Source: Buddleja alternifolia | Lineage: Eukaryota > Streptophyta > Magnoliopsida > Lamiales > Scrophulariaceae | Assembly (NCBI GenBank): GCA_019426215.1 | Contig: CM033402.1 | Span: 25,889,102 to 25,953,101, forward strand | Length of the DNA stretch: 64,000 nt | Reading direction: 5' to 3' | In this document: positions 11,971-23,938 of the stretch, piece by piece | Layout of the letters: every line of letters begins with the position of its first letter | Position numbering within the stretch: position 1 is the stretch's first letter | Made by a program: the position numbers and the translations under genes | Notes under the pieces: model-generated | What the model was told of the DNA's origin: nothing | Databases searched by the model: none | What the model saw: only the letters and a program-made list of their open reading frames with translations

Positions 11971-12950
11971 CGACTTTAACGGATTTGATGATTTTTGCAT
12001 TTGAGTTTATGTTGGCTAAATTGGATTTTTAAAATTAGATTTTTATATGTTTGGTATTGGATATTAAAACTGATTTCTGAAAAATATTTATCACTTCGAA
12101 ATCATCACCCCGATTACGCATTTTGCCGTCGTGGCCCCGCCGTTGAAACGCGCTGCTGCTGTGCGTATTAGAAATACAAAAAAAAATTGGAAAAAGGGGT
12201 GGCGGCACTATTCGGCTGAAATTGGGGACAGCTGCAGGCGGCCCAGCGTGGTGGGCCAGGCCCAGCACCAGCACACGATGCTGGGTCGAGCACGCACTCC
12301 CAGCGCATGCCCGTCCATTGACGGAAGCTGGGCCAAGCCTAGCAGATTATTTATAAATATATTTATATTTTATATATTTATGTATATATAATTAATAATT
12401 ATTAGGGTTTGATCCAAATAGACAAATTTGACTCGTAATTTGTCAAAACCCTTTTTCCTAAAACTTGACTTTGTTTTTCTAAAACTAAATTAGATTTAAG
12501 TAGTTAAATTGGATTTAATTATATCATAAGTTAAATTGGAATTTTATTTATGATTAAAGACGATTAAATAAATTGGATTTATTTTTAGGTTGATTTTATT
12601 TTTTCAAAATAAATTAAGAAAAAATTAGAACTATTTCTTAAATAATAAATTGGATTTATTTAATTTAAAATTGAAATTAAATTCATGTTTTCAAATTAAA
12701 TTAGATTTAATAAATTTTGAATTCCCTTTCAATTTTTAAGGTTCACGCCGACATAAACTTGAATAGTTTACTTACATGCTTTGATGTATGTTGTGATGGA
12801 TGCTTCCATGGACATAGGGTTTTACCGCTTTCGTATTATCTGAGTTGTAATGGGTTTCTACACCCCAATTTGTATTTTTATTTTCGGTAGTATAATGTAT
12901 ATGGTGCTTCTAAGTTGTATAAATTAGAGGTAGGACCTTTTCTAGCTTAG
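11971..12950 (+). other. Copia-A1 untranslated leader with GC-rich island
   Basis: About 1 kb lies between the PBS and recognisable gag. It holds a GC-rich island (about 12110-12340) with short overlapping ORFs on both strands, then very AT-rich DNA. The copia-A leader at 37363-38249 has a matching island (GGGTGGCGG..., GGCCCAG words), so this is an old family feature rather than a chance insertion. The small ORFs diverge between copies, which argues against a conserved peptide. Confidence 0.6.
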
Positions 12951-13435
12951 AGAATTCGAAGAATTCGAAGGAACTTTTCCAAGCAAGAATGGGAAAACAT
13001 GATGAAGTTATGAACATGATATCCATGATAGGAAGGCTCCAAACTCTGGGAAGTTTCATGGATTTTCATTTATAAGTGAACCTCATTCTTCAATCTCTTC
13101 CCAAATCTTTTTTTGCTTTTGTGACTAACTTAGAAGTTGATGACTTGGGAGGATCTTTGATACATCTTAAAGACAGACTTGTTTACATGCAAGCTCTTTT
13201 GAGAAAAGAATTGGATGAAGATTTACCTCCAAATGGTGCTCGACATAAGGATTGCTTCTGATAACCATAAAAGGGGAAAGAAGCGCCCAAGAGTTGCAAC
13301 AACATGTATCCACTGCCAAGAAGTTGACGAATGGACGCATGACTGTCCTAAGCTGAAAGCAAACATTACTTTAGGTATAGAACTTAATGTTTTAGAAACA
13401 AATTTTTCTCTTACTATATTTTCAACTTTCTGGAT
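12950..13435 (+). pseudogene. gag: Copia-A1 gag remnant
   Basis: A short gag remnant. NLILQSLPKSFFAFVTN is the usual copia Gag core, and the zinc knuckle near 13295-13340 reads CIHCQEVDEWTHDCPKL. It keeps the three cysteines of CX2CX4HX4C but has Glu where the His should be. Frameshifts fall near 13255. The N-terminal part is not readable. It leads directly into the protease. Confidence 0.75.
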
Positions 13436-16400
13436 TCTAGACTCTGGGCTAGTGCTCACATATGTGTTTTGAACCAGGAGCGGGAAAGAAGTAAGAAGCT
13501 GGAGCATGGAGAAGTGATGATCAATGTTGGCAGCGGTCATAGTGTAGCAGCCTCACACATTGGCACCACTACCATTAGATTATTTTCTGGACATTTATTA
13601 TTGTTAGACAATTGCCTTGTTTTACTCAATGGGCTTAAGAATATTATTTCTATTCCTGTTTTAGTCAGGAAAGGTTATTTATTTTCCTTTGAGAACAATT
13701 CTTGTGACATTTATTTTAGAAATGAATGCATTTGCAGTGCATCTTTAATAAATGGTTTATACTATATTAATGTCAAAAATAATTGTAATGTTAATGCTAT
13801 AACAAGAAAATGCAATTTGTGTGATACAAACTTAAGACAACTTTGGCACTTAAGATTAGCTCATTTCGGGGAACATAGAGTACACGAGTTAGAAAAGGAT
13901 GAAGTCATTGACTCATTGGGATAGGATCCCTATCCCACTTGTGAGTCTTGTTTCCAAGGCAAGATGACCAAATCCCCCTTCACAGGCAATTTTGAAAGAG
14001 CCTTTGAAGTCTTAGGTCTAGTTCATACTGATGTGTGCGGTCCTTTTGGAAATGTGGCCCGCGGTGGTTTCAGTACTTCATTACATTTACAGATGACCAT
14101 TCTAAGTATGGCTACGTGTATTTGATGAAGTACAAGTCTGAATCATTGGAGAAATTCATTGAATTTAAGACTTTGGTCGAAAACCAAACCGGGCATCATA
14201 TCAAGACACTTTGATCTGACCGCGGTGGCGAGTTTATGGGTGCTGAATTTGACCAATTCCATCAGGAATATAGCATACTGTTATAGTTTACTCCTCCAGC
14301 CACTACACAATTGAATCGCGTAGCAGAACGAAGGAATCGAACACTGTTGGACATGGTTCGATTCCATTTCGTTGAGGGGACGTGCGCTGCTTACAGCTGC
14401 TCACATTCTGAATAGATGTACCTCCAAATTTGTTCCTAAAACACCGTATCAGATATGGCGTGGAAGGAAGCCTAATCTGAAACATATAAAAATATAGGGT
14501 TGCCCAGCTTATGTGAAAAAGACCAATGCAGATAAGTTGGAGGCTAAGTCCTTAAAAAGATGATTCGTTGGTTATCCAGAAGATTCCATGGGATACCTTT
14601 TCTACCTCCACGATGATCAAAGGATCATTGTAGCCTTGCAAGCAATATATTTCTAATATGAATTCATTCAAGAAAGAGGAGCTCGTAGAAGTATTGTTCT
14701 ACAAGAACAAAATGAATCTCCTTTGGAAGACACTGTTCAAGAGACCCAACCCGAACCGGGAACGACACAACCATCGATGCCAAGGTTTGCTAGAGTATCT
14801 CAACCGCCTAAGAGATATGGTTATCTGCTACAAGGATAACATAATTTGCATGCAGTAGCGGAAGAAAACCATGGAGACGATCCCTCTAGCTATGACCAAG
14901 CAATGATAGACATGGATTTTGCAAAATGCCATGAAGCTATGAAACTAGAAATAGATTCGATGTATTCGAACCAAGTCCGGAATCTAATAGATCCACCTAA
15001 AGGTATTGTACCTACTGGTTGCAAATGGATCTATAAGAGAAAGATAGGTCTGGATAGCAAGGTAGATGCCTATAAAGCCAGGCTAGTGGCAAAGGGTATA
15101 GTCAAAAAGAGGGTATTGACTATGAGAAAACATTTTCACCAGTAGCTATGATCAAATCCATTAGAATTCTACTTGTAATAGCTGCATATCTGGATTATGA
15201 AAATCTGGCAAACGGATGTGAAGACCGCGTTCCTAAATGGATTCCTCGAAGAGGACATCTATATGGAACAGCCCAAGGGTTTCATATCGAGTGCAGATTC
15301 TCATAAGGTCTGCAAATTAAATAGGTCCATTTATGGACTCAAGCAGGCCTCTTGCAGTTGGAATCTTCATTTTGATGAAGAAATACAAAGCTACAACTTT
15401 ATCAAAAACGAGGATGAACTATGTGTCTATAGAAAGGTTAGTGGGAGCAAGATATCATTCCTAATGCTATACATATATGAAACTCTACTTATAGGGAATG
15501 ATGTAGGTCTGCTAACTTCGGTTAAGACATGGCTTTCAAGCACATTCTCCATGAAAGACTTGGGAGAAGATACGTATATCCTAGGAATTAGCATCTACAA
15601 GGATAGATCGAAAAAGATAATAGGTCTCTCCCAAGCCATCTACTTAGAAAAGGTCCTAAAGCAATTTGGGATGGAAAACTCTAAGAGAGGTCTTTGCCCA
15701 TGAGACATGGAATTCATCTCTCCAAAAAGATGAGTCCTCAAAATGAGGAAGATCGAAAGGAGATGAGCACAATTCCCTATGCCTCGACGGTAGGAAGTCT
15801 CATGTACGCGATGTTATGCACAAGATTAGATCTGGCATCCGCTGTAAGCATGGTAAGTAGGTTTCAAGCTAACCCGGGCAAATAACAATGGATTACTGTG
15901 AAGTCTATCTTAAAGTACTTGAGAAGGACTGAAGATATGATCCTCACATATGGCAATGGAGAAATGAAAGTGGACTGTTATACCCATTCAAATTTCCAAT
16001 CTAACATCGATGATTGAAAATCCACTTCTGGGTTCATATTCACTATGAACAGTGGAGCAGTGTCTTGGAAAAGTTCCAAGCAAAGCATAACTGCTGATTC
16101 AACCACTGAAGCTGAATATGTGGCAACCTCTGAGGCAGCTAAGAAAGCTGTTTGGATAAATAAGTTCATTGCCGAAGTTCAAGTTGTTCCTAGTGTGGAG
16201 CTACCCTTGCCACTTTGGTGTGACAACAATGGAGCCATCGCGCAAGCTAGGAAACCAAGGTCTCACAACAAATCCAAACACATAGAGAGGAGATATCACA
16301 TAATTCGAGAAATTGTTGGAAAAGGCGACATCGCCGTGCATAAAATAGCCTCTGCGGACAACGTGGCTGACCTACTCACTAAGACATTGGCGCAGACGGT

Positions 16401-16455
16401 GCTAGAGCGACATCTTGATAAGATGGGTATTAGATACCATAGCAATTGGCATTAA
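13395..16455 (+). pseudogene. pol: Copia-A1 pol: protease, integrase, RT, RNase H (broken)
   Basis: The protease begins WILDSG but degenerates after the active-site triplet. GAG-pre-integrase with WHLRLAHFGEHRV ends at a TAG (13922). The zinc finger continues CESCFQGKM, followed by VHTDVCGPF. The integrase core is frameshifted near 14070 and has further stops. RT runs 14846-15703 with a frameshift near 15145. Its catalytic YVDD has become YIYE (LYIYETLLIGND, near 15467), losing both aspartates. RNase H (about 15900-16455) includes DSTTEAEYVATSEAA, KHIERRYHIIREIV and a stop at 16015. It ends MGIRYHSNWH just before the purine tract. Broken in every domain. Confidence 0.9.
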
Positions 16456-16940
16456 GTGCAAGTGGAAGATTGTTAAGTATATGCCCTAGATGCCAATGAG
16501 GACAAATAGATAGAGTAGGCTATCTTATTATGTTGTACAAAATTCTAATAATAATAATAAAGGCATTTGTTATTCTTGTTCATATAAAGCTTTCGGCAAA
16601 AAATAAGTATTGAACAAATAGTTCATGTGAATCAAGGTTTGAATCTACGCCCTTTTGTAATAAAGATGTGGCATGGGGAGAGTCTTGCACCTAATCACTT
16701 AAATAGGTTCACAAGTCAAGGAATTTTAATTGGACATTAAGATTCGACTTGTATGACACATTGATAGGAGTCGTTCTTACATAAGTTTTTAGGTCCTTTT
16801 AATGACAATTCAGGCCCATATATCGTTTATTTTGAGCCACTCGTGCGTTTAATGTGTGTGTAAAGTGCTTTCAGGTAGTAAGCGACAATGGACGAAGAAA
16901 AGGGCAAAAAGATGACTTATTTACCCAACTCTGCTCAAGG

Positions 16941-17155
16941 CTTCGCACTGAGGCGCCTAGGCGCCATTTTTCTCGCGCCCAGGCGCGACCCAACAAACAA
17001 AATCAAAGCTTCGCACTTCCGCGCCTAGGCGCCTGAACCTCCACACCTAGACGCCACATATCGCACGCCTGGGCGCCCCGAAACTTTTGCCCCAAGAAAG
17101 ACACGCCACATAGGCGGTGCCTAGGCGCCGATCAACGCGCGCCCAGGCGCCGCGA
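16941..17155 (+). repeat. Cluster of CGCCTAGGCGCC palindromic modules in 5' LTR
   Basis: Modules near 16952, 16976, 17021, 17046, 17066, 17119 and 17140 read GCGCCTAGGCGCC, GCGCCCAGGCGCG, CGCCTGGGCGCCC and close variants. Several are preceded by CTTCGCACT. The same cluster recurs in the 3' LTR (22735-22955) and inside the element (19676-19890). Confidence 0.85.
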
Positions 17156-17172
17156 TAACAGAATTTTAGAAC

Positions 17173-17180
17173 TATAAATA
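17173..17180 (+). promoter_or_regulatory. TATA box in gypsy 5' LTR
   Basis: TATAAATAGG lies about 20 bp after the GC-rich palindrome cluster, with the identical arrangement at 22971 in the 3' LTR. It is the likely core promoter of the element. Confidence 0.7.
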
Positions 17181-18140
17181 GGATTTTTCAATTCATTTTG
17201 AGGGTTCGAAATCTGGGAGATTGGAGGCGATTTGCTCGGTTTTGGGCCATTCTTCGTCAACTCTAAGAGGCTAAGTAGGAGGTTTAGCTTGGGATTGAAG
17301 CTCTTGACATGGATACATCATCGATCAAACAATATAGGGAGTCTGTTTATGTTTTTCATTACATACTTGTCTATGATTATGTGTATGACTACATTAGGCT
17401 CTTTTATGTTATTGATTATGAGCTAAATTTGTGAGACTAAGTCCATGTGAAGGCCAAATTGATGAGTCAATATATATGAAGTGATTTTTGTATTAATTCT
17501 CCTATTGCTTTGTGTGTTAATTCTATGCTTTCATTCCAATCATGTACTTGATTACCATATGCTTGCTATCTTGCCTAATCTAGTCGTTCGAGAGAAGATA
17601 GGTTAGGGTTCAAGTGAATTAACACATCATCCGAAACAAATGAGGAATTGCTCCTAGAAATGGGTAAAGATTTCCGGGTGCTGTTAGCCGGATTTATTCG
17701 GGGAAGCTCTAGAACGTTAATGCGTGGTTATTGATTAGATTCTCGGATAGACATATTTAGAGAACCGTCAATTAATCATAGGATTATTATAAGCCGAGAC
17801 ATCGGGTAATAGTTAACTTAGGAGTTTCCACCAAAGCAATAAGAGTCTAATAATTCGAGGAGTAACCCATATATATTGACGAGTACATTTGATCGTAGCA
17901 TGTGCCTTAGTCATTTATCATACGTGAGTTTTAATCTATAGCCCGTTTCCTCTTTTATCCTTTGTTTATTTAATCAATTCTTGCAATTTACTTTATTTGT
18001 CTTTTCTTTTATTGAAAATCTAAAGCTAAAATCGAAGTCTCCGTGGTTCGACAACCCGGACTTATTTTGTCCACTTTTATTACTACCACGACTAGTACAC
18101 TTGCTATCCAAGCACGTTAGGTATTAGCGTGTCAAGTTTT

Positions 18141-18158
18141 TGGCGCCGTTGCCGGGGA
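18141..18158 (+). promoter_or_regulatory. Gypsy primer-binding site (tRNA-Asp type)
   Basis: TGGCGCCGTTGCCGGGGA, six bases after the LTR. It is complementary to the 3' end of plant tRNA-Asp as I recall it, and is common in Athila/Tat-type gypsy elements. Confidence 0.85.
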
Positions 18159-18313
18159 CTTGTTTATTTTGAGTTTTTGATTTTCATTTTGCTTTTGTTT
18201 TCTTTTACGTTTTCATAAACATTAGTCTTTTCTTTACTTCTTGCTTTTCTTTTATTTTCGTGTTAAGTCTAATTTCATTTTTTGTGTTTAATTGTTAGGT
18301 TCTTGTGTGGTGC

Positions 18314-19738
18314 ATGACCCGCTCGTCAAACGAGCCTCTATACGAGTTGGAGCCCAAAATTGAACGAGTTCTTCGGGCTAGTAGGCGAACAAGGGAAATG
18401 GCCAATAATCTCAACCAAAACCCGAATGGAAATTTTCCCGATATGAATTTACCGGAAAACAGGGAGTCGTTACAAGGTGTTCTACAAGCCATGCAAGTGG
18501 CACCTCCTCAACAATTACCATCGGTTCGGGGTAGCTTACCACCTAGGGTCCATACCATTACGAGGCCCATAGTCTTGCCTAATTTCTTCGCACCAAACTA
18601 CCACATTCCGGCTCACATCTTTAGTATGGTGCAAGGAGAACCTTTCTATGGAAAACCGGACGAATCACCTCACGCTCATTTAGAGACTATAGACGATGCT
18701 CTTGTGACCATTCAATATCACCCACGGGATCTTGATGCGATTCGTCTAAGAGTCTTCCATTTCTCATTAAAGGATTGGGCGACAACATGGTACAAATCCT
18801 TACCTCCACAATCTATTATGACATGGGGTGAGTTGGTCGATGCCTTTTTAAATAAATTCTTTCCACCCTCCAAAATCAATGAGCTCCGGAGTAATACAAA
18901 AGGGTTTAGGCAAAGGAGCAATGAGTCTTTAGCCGAGACTTAGGCTAGATATAAGGGCATGCTCCGTAAATGCCCCGATCATAATTTTGGGTTGAATGAA
19001 CAAGTACTCCATTTCTATGATGGGGTTCGGTCACGTATTCGGCATAGACTCAATGCGGGTGCGGGAGGAGATCTCCTTGGGTTAGACTGTCAAAGTGTAT
19101 GGGCCAAAATAGAACAGTTGGCCCGAGAAGACGAGCTTTACCCCGACGATGAAGAGACCTCATCTTCTAAAAAGGTTTCTTGTGTTGAGGAAGTGGTTGA
19201 GGGAGTAGTGAATTTGGAACCGGAGGTTGGCAACGTCAATTATGTGGGGAATCACAATTAACCTCGGGTGAACTTTCATGTACCCGAGAATTTTCCAAAA
19301 AGGCCCAACCCCACACAAAACGCACAACCGGGGATCTATCAAGCTCCACGACCACCTTTCAATAACCCACCCCCGAGGCAAGGCAACTTCAATGGACAAG
19401 GTCAAGGTCAAGTGCAAATGCGACCTCCCACAACCGATGAGAGACTCGATGCTCACATGAAGAAGTCCGATACGTCGTTCAACGAACTTTGGGGTATGAT
19501 GAAGGACATGTTTATGGAACTGAAGGACTTGCGAACCCAAGTGGGTCAAATTTCCAATGCGGTGAATGGTAGAGCCCCGGGGACTTTACCAAGTGACACG
19601 GAGAAAAACCCGAAGGCTCAATGCAATGCCATAACCTTGAGAAGTGGAAAACAATTAGAGAGTGAAATTGCCAGTAGTCCCGTGCCTGAGCGCCCTATGT
19701 TGCACGCCCAGGCGCCAGATCTCCCCTGCTCTGAATAG
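18314..19738 (+). pseudogene. gag: Gypsy gag (two in-frame stops)
   Basis: One reading frame from MTRSSNEPLYELEPK, interrupted only by a TAG at 18941 and a TAA at 19259. The capsid-like core includes PIVLPNFFAPNYHI, EPFYGKPDESPHAHL and WGELVDAFLNKFFPPSK, then the continuation RYKGMLRKCPDHNFG. This is the Athila/Tat retrotransposon Gag family. The C-terminal part is Pro/Gln/Asn-rich and ends in NAITLRSGKQLE, which usually links gag to protease. No zinc knuckle is seen. The frame then runs into a GC-rich palindrome block. Confidence 0.88.
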
Positions 19739-19890
19739 GAGTTTCGCAATACCACGCCTAGGCGCCCATCAGACGGCGCCCAGGCCCCGCCTTCACCTCT
19801 GCAGGACGAATCACTTCGCAGTTCCACGCCCAAGCGCCCTATGATGAACGCCCAGGCGCCACCAGATCCGCGCCCAGGCGCCGCCTCCTA
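19676..19890 (+). repeat. Internal CGCCTAGGCGCC module cluster between gag and protease
   Basis: About six modules such as ACGCCCAGGCGCC, ACGCCTAGGCGCC and GCGCCCAGGCGCC lie between the end of gag and the protease. Spacer words TTTCGCAATACC and CTTCGCAGTTCC match the CTTCGCACTTCC spacer of the LTR cluster, so LTR and internal clusters appear homologous. The block falls where gag should join protease. Confidence 0.8.
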
Positions 19891-20027
19891 TTTCACCCAG
19901 TTTTGATTCTTCCACTCCGACGCCTTCTCCTCCTATCGAGATTCGTCTCCCCTTCCCAAATGCACACAAAAAGAAGCAGAAGGAGATGGATCCGAGCTTT
20001 CTTCGGATTTTGGCAATCCTTCGTTAG

Positions 20028-20890
20028 GTGAGGATTAACATTCCATTTATTGACGCCATTCTCCAAATGCCGAATTACGTGAAGTTCTTCAAAGACATAC
20101 TATCTAACAAGCAGAAATGGGAGGAGAATGAGACAGTGTGCCTCACTGAAGAATGTTCCGCCATCTTGCTCAATAAATTGCCAACTAAACTCAAAGATCC
20201 GTGCACTATTGGCCATCTCAAGTTTGACAAAGTTCTATGTGATTTGGGAGCAAGTATCAACCTTCTTCCCTACTCTACTTTTAAGAGCTAGGCCTTAGAG
20301 ATCTTACGCCAACATCCATGTCCGTGCAATTGGCGGATCGCTCTACCAAGAAACCAAAGGGCATTATCGAGGATGTCATTGTACAAGTTGACAAGTTCTT
20401 CTATCCGGTCGACTTCGTGGTTCTCGAAATGGATAGTGACATTGATGTCCCCTTGATTCTAGGAAGACCCTTCCTAGCCACTAGCAACGCCAAGCTCGAC
20501 ATGGGAAAGGGTAGGTTGACATTGAAGGTGGGTGATAAAAAGATGATATTCGATGTTTGTCATGACATGCAACCGCCTATGGCTGATCTTACTTCTTTAT
20601 ATGTCGATGCTATTCACCTTTTGTTTGATGAGCAATGCACACTTGGTAAGACTAAGGGCACTCTTACGGTGGAGGATGAGGTCCCCAATGAGCAACAAGA
20701 CAAGGTGCGAAAAGATGATTTTTGCATGAAGTACATTCCACCACATCTACGTGTTCGTGAAATCGATAAGATAAATCCGACACAAAGGGCTTATCGCAAG
20801 ACACCGCAATATGAGTGGAGGCAAGTGGGACATAAGAAGAAAAGGAGGAATGTCAAAGATATTGTTGTTCTAAATGGGTCACCTATTTGA
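20028..20890 (+). pseudogene. Gypsy aspartic protease (frameshifted)
   Basis: Retropepsin of Athila/Tat type. The first part (20028-20291) carries LCDLGASINLLPYS, the usual DLGAS active-site variant of this branch. A stop and frameshift follow near 20290. The second part (20318-20890) has VPLILGRPFLATSNAKLDMG, the flap/alpha region. It continues through a basic tail to 20890 and is not followed by RT. The upstream segment YVKFFKDILSNKQKW is the typical linker. Confidence 0.88.
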
Positions 20891-22559
20891 ACCTTAAAGC
20901 ACAAAAGTCAAGCTAATGACTATAAACAAGCGCTTCTTGGGAGGCAACCCAAGTTTGTAAGTTTTTTTTTCATTTCATTTCCGTTTTTGTTGTGTTTTTT
21001 TTTTCCTTCCATTTTTTTTTATTAGTAGCTGCATGTTTGTTTTAGTTGTCTTGTGTTTTGTTGTTGGTTGTGTTTCGTTTCTCACTTCTATCCATTACTT
21101 AACTAGCATCGTTTAATGTGTAGTTGTTGCATTCATTGCTCACACCGCTGTTGCCACTCTTGGACATATTTGCATTCGAGGACTCGGGTCTGCTTTTCAG
21201 CACCCCTATGGTGACGTGTACTTTGCCCTTCTCTTTTTCAAGCATTGGGGACAATGTTCGTGATAAGTGTGGGTGGGGGGTATGCTAGATCCCTTATAGT
21301 CATGTTTATTCATGTTTTACATATTTCGGTCCAAGTTTGGGGGGGTGTTGTACCTCTACATGTGAAATGTGTGCAATTTTAATTTTTTTTTGGATAGAAT
21401 TTCAACCCTTCACTTGAGGCATTGAGCATGGTTAATTTGAATACATGGTATGTTTTCTCTATCAATTTGGTTTTTAATGGATATGCATATCGTTCCTTGC
21501 TTGTGGGACCCTAACTAGACTAGATTGACCTTAAGATGATTCACATATGCACATAAATCGAGGGTAGAGGAGTTGAGTGGACAACCATTTTGAAACACTT
21601 AAAGGCTTGATCCCGAAAATATCAACTTAGAATTTTCACATGTGTTATAAGTTGAGAACGTTAACTTCGTATGCTTAATAATAATAAAAAGAGGTTGAAC
21701 ATTGGTATGACTGCAAAAGTCAGGCTTAATAGATACTGGGGGCGAAGAGCACCATGCCTAGAATACTGTACTATTATGTTAATTTGAGCTAAGATCAAGC
21801 CAATGCAAGTGTTAAGTGAATGAGGACCTAGTTTGATTTTGTGGCCTTTGACACTCGAGCGATTAAGCCCTTAGGAGTGTCTCCACACCTAATACCCTAA
21901 AGCCGTCTGGTTTGGGAGTTATTGGCCTAAAGCTCGTTACAAGGGTGTCATAGAAAGCCTAAAATGATCAAACATTGCACATGGTCTAGCCTCTAATGTT
22001 TCAAGTTGAAAGTGCAAAAGTTAAAGCCGAAAGTGGAATGAAGTGATGAATTTTTAAGTGGCTATGAAGTTGTATTCAATTCTCGTACCATGTGGATAAT
22101 CAAAAGTTGATAAATATGGGGCTAATGCTTGAAAAGTGGTAAGAATGCCACTCGACTATAATACTTGAGATTTATTACACTATACCCTTAGGATGATCTT
22201 TTCGATGTTAAGGCGTAACATGAGCAAGTGTGTGATGTGTATATATTTATAATTTGAGCTTAAACAGATGAATTCATACCAATGTGTGCTATTAATCATT
22301 GTAATTTACGTTGAGTGATCGGGGTTGAAAATCTTTCAATTTTGTGGGTATATCGTCTGCAAACCCTCACGAGACTATAACTCGTCCTTCGGGGTAACTC
22401 AAGGGTTCAAAGGCTTGTTGCATCCGCTAAATGCAACCGTTTACTCCACGAAAGTGAGTGAGGTAGTTTCTTTTTATTATTTTCCCTGTGGTTGATGATG
22501 AGTTCGTATCTTGTGCTTTTTCTTGCTCGAGGACGAGCAAGTGATAAGTTTGGGGGGGT
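20891..22559 (+). other. Gypsy element 3' non-coding internal region and purine tract
   Basis: It starts with the GCGCTTCTTGGGAGGCAACC motif commonly seen after the last ORF of such elements. No RT, integrase or env-like frame is found in 1.67 kb. Runs of G (GGGTGGGGGG near 21273, TTTGGGGGGG near 21337) resemble extra purine tracts. A hairpin CTTGCTCG/CGAGCAAG at about 22522-22541 lies just before the true PPT AAGTTTGGGGGGGT (22546-22559). Confidence 0.75.
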
Positions 22560-23938
22560 TGATAGGAGTCATTTTTACATAAGTTTTTAGGTCCTTTTAA
22601 TGACAATTCAGGCCCATATATCGTTTATTTTGTGCCACTTATGCGTTTAATGTGTGTGTAAAGTGCTTTCAGGTAGTAAGCGACGATGGACGAAGAAAAG
22701 GGCAAAAAGACGACTCATTTACCCAACTCTGCTCAAGGCTTCGCACTGAGGCGCCTAGGCGCCATTTTTCTTGCGCCCAGGTGCGACCCAGCAAACAAAA
22801 TCAAAGCTTCGCACTTCCGCGCCTAGGCGCCTGAACCTCCACGCCTAGGCGCCACATATCGCGCTCCTAGGCGCCCCGGAACTTTTGCCCCAAGAAAGAC
22901 ACGCCACATAGGCGACGCCTCAGCGACAATCAACGCGCACCCAGGCGCCGCGATAACAGAATTTTGGAACTATAAATAGGATTTTTCAATTCATTTTGAA
23001 GGTTCGAAATATGGGAGATTGGAGGCGATTTGCTGGGTTTTGGGCCATTCTTCATCAACTCTAAGAGGCTAAGAAGAAGGTTTAGCTTGGGATTGAAGCT
23101 CTTAACTCGGATACATCATCGATCAAGCAATATAGGGAGTTTGTTTATGTTTTTCATTACATACTTGTCTATGATTATGGGTATGACTACATTAGGCTCT
23201 TTTATGTTATTGATTATGACCTAAATTTGTGAGACTAAGGCCATGTGAAGGCCAAATTTATGAGTCAATATATATATATATGAAGTGATTTTTGTATTAA
23301 TTCTCCTATTGTTTTGTGTGTTAATTCTATGCTTTCATTCCAATCATGTGCTTGATTACCATATGCTTGCTATCTTGCCTAATCTACTCGTTCGAGAGAA
23401 GATAGGTTAGGGTTCAAGGGAATTAACACATCATCCGAAACAAATGAGGAATTGCTCCTAGAAATGGGTAAAGATTTTCGGGTGCTGTTAGCCTGATTTA
23501 TTCGGGGAAGCTCTAGAACGTTAATGCGTGGTTATTGATTAGATTCTCGGATAGACATATTTAGAGAACCGTCAATTAATCATAGGATTATTATGAGCCG
23601 AGACATCGGGTAATAGTTAACTTATAAGTTTCCACCTAAGCAATAGGAGTCTAATAATTCGAGGAGTAACCCATATATATTGACGAGTAGATTTGGTCGT
23701 AGCATGTGCCTTAGTCATTTATCATACGTGAGTTTTAATCTATAGCCCGTTTCCTCTTTTATCCTTCGTTTATTCAATCAATTCTTGCAATTTACTTTAA
23801 TTGTCTTTTCTTTTATTGAAAATCAAAAGCTAAAATCCAAGTCTCCGTGGTTCGACAACCCGGACTTATTTTGTCCACTTTTATTACTACCACGACTAGT
23901 ACACTTGCTATCCAAGCACGTTAGGTATTAGCGTGTCA
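22560..23938 (+). repeat. Gypsy element 3' LTR (1379 bp)
   Basis: It begins TGATAGGAGTCATTTTTAC after the purine tract and ends GCGTGTCA before the CACAT duplication. It is nearly identical by eye to the 5' LTR, with scattered point changes mainly in the GC-rich palindrome cluster (22735-22955), plus a short AT expansion near 23272. Confidence 0.93.

Larger units (their letters stand above)
16762..18134 (+). repeat. Gypsy element 5' LTR (1373 bp)
   Basis: It runs TGATAGGAGTCG...GCGTGTCA. A GC-rich block with about seven CGCC(T/C)AGGCGCC-like palindromes (16941-17155) sits just upstream of a TATA box at 17173. The rest is ordinary AT-rich DNA. A diverged minus-strand LTR of related type is at 32394-34330. 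Confidence 0.93.
16762..23938 (+). mobile_element. Complete Ty3/gypsy gag-protease-only element (TR-GAG-like)
   Basis: Both LTRs (TGATAGGAG...GTGTCA), PBS, gag, protease, purine tract and a perfect 5-bp target duplication CACAT (16757-16761 and 23939-23943) are present. The 7.2-kb element has no reverse transcriptase, RNase H or integrase. After protease the internal region is 1.67 kb of non-coding DNA. Gag and protease resemble the Athila/Tat branch (DLGASINLLP, ILGRPFLAT). It must have moved with enzymes supplied in trans. The two LTRs are very similar by eye, suggesting a fairly recent insertion. Confidence 0.92.

Noticed and set aside
12131..12391. 86-codon ORF in the copia-A1 leader, with a counterpart at 37510-37801.
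   Set aside because: GC-rich low-complexity DNA open in several frames on both strands; residues not conserved between copies.
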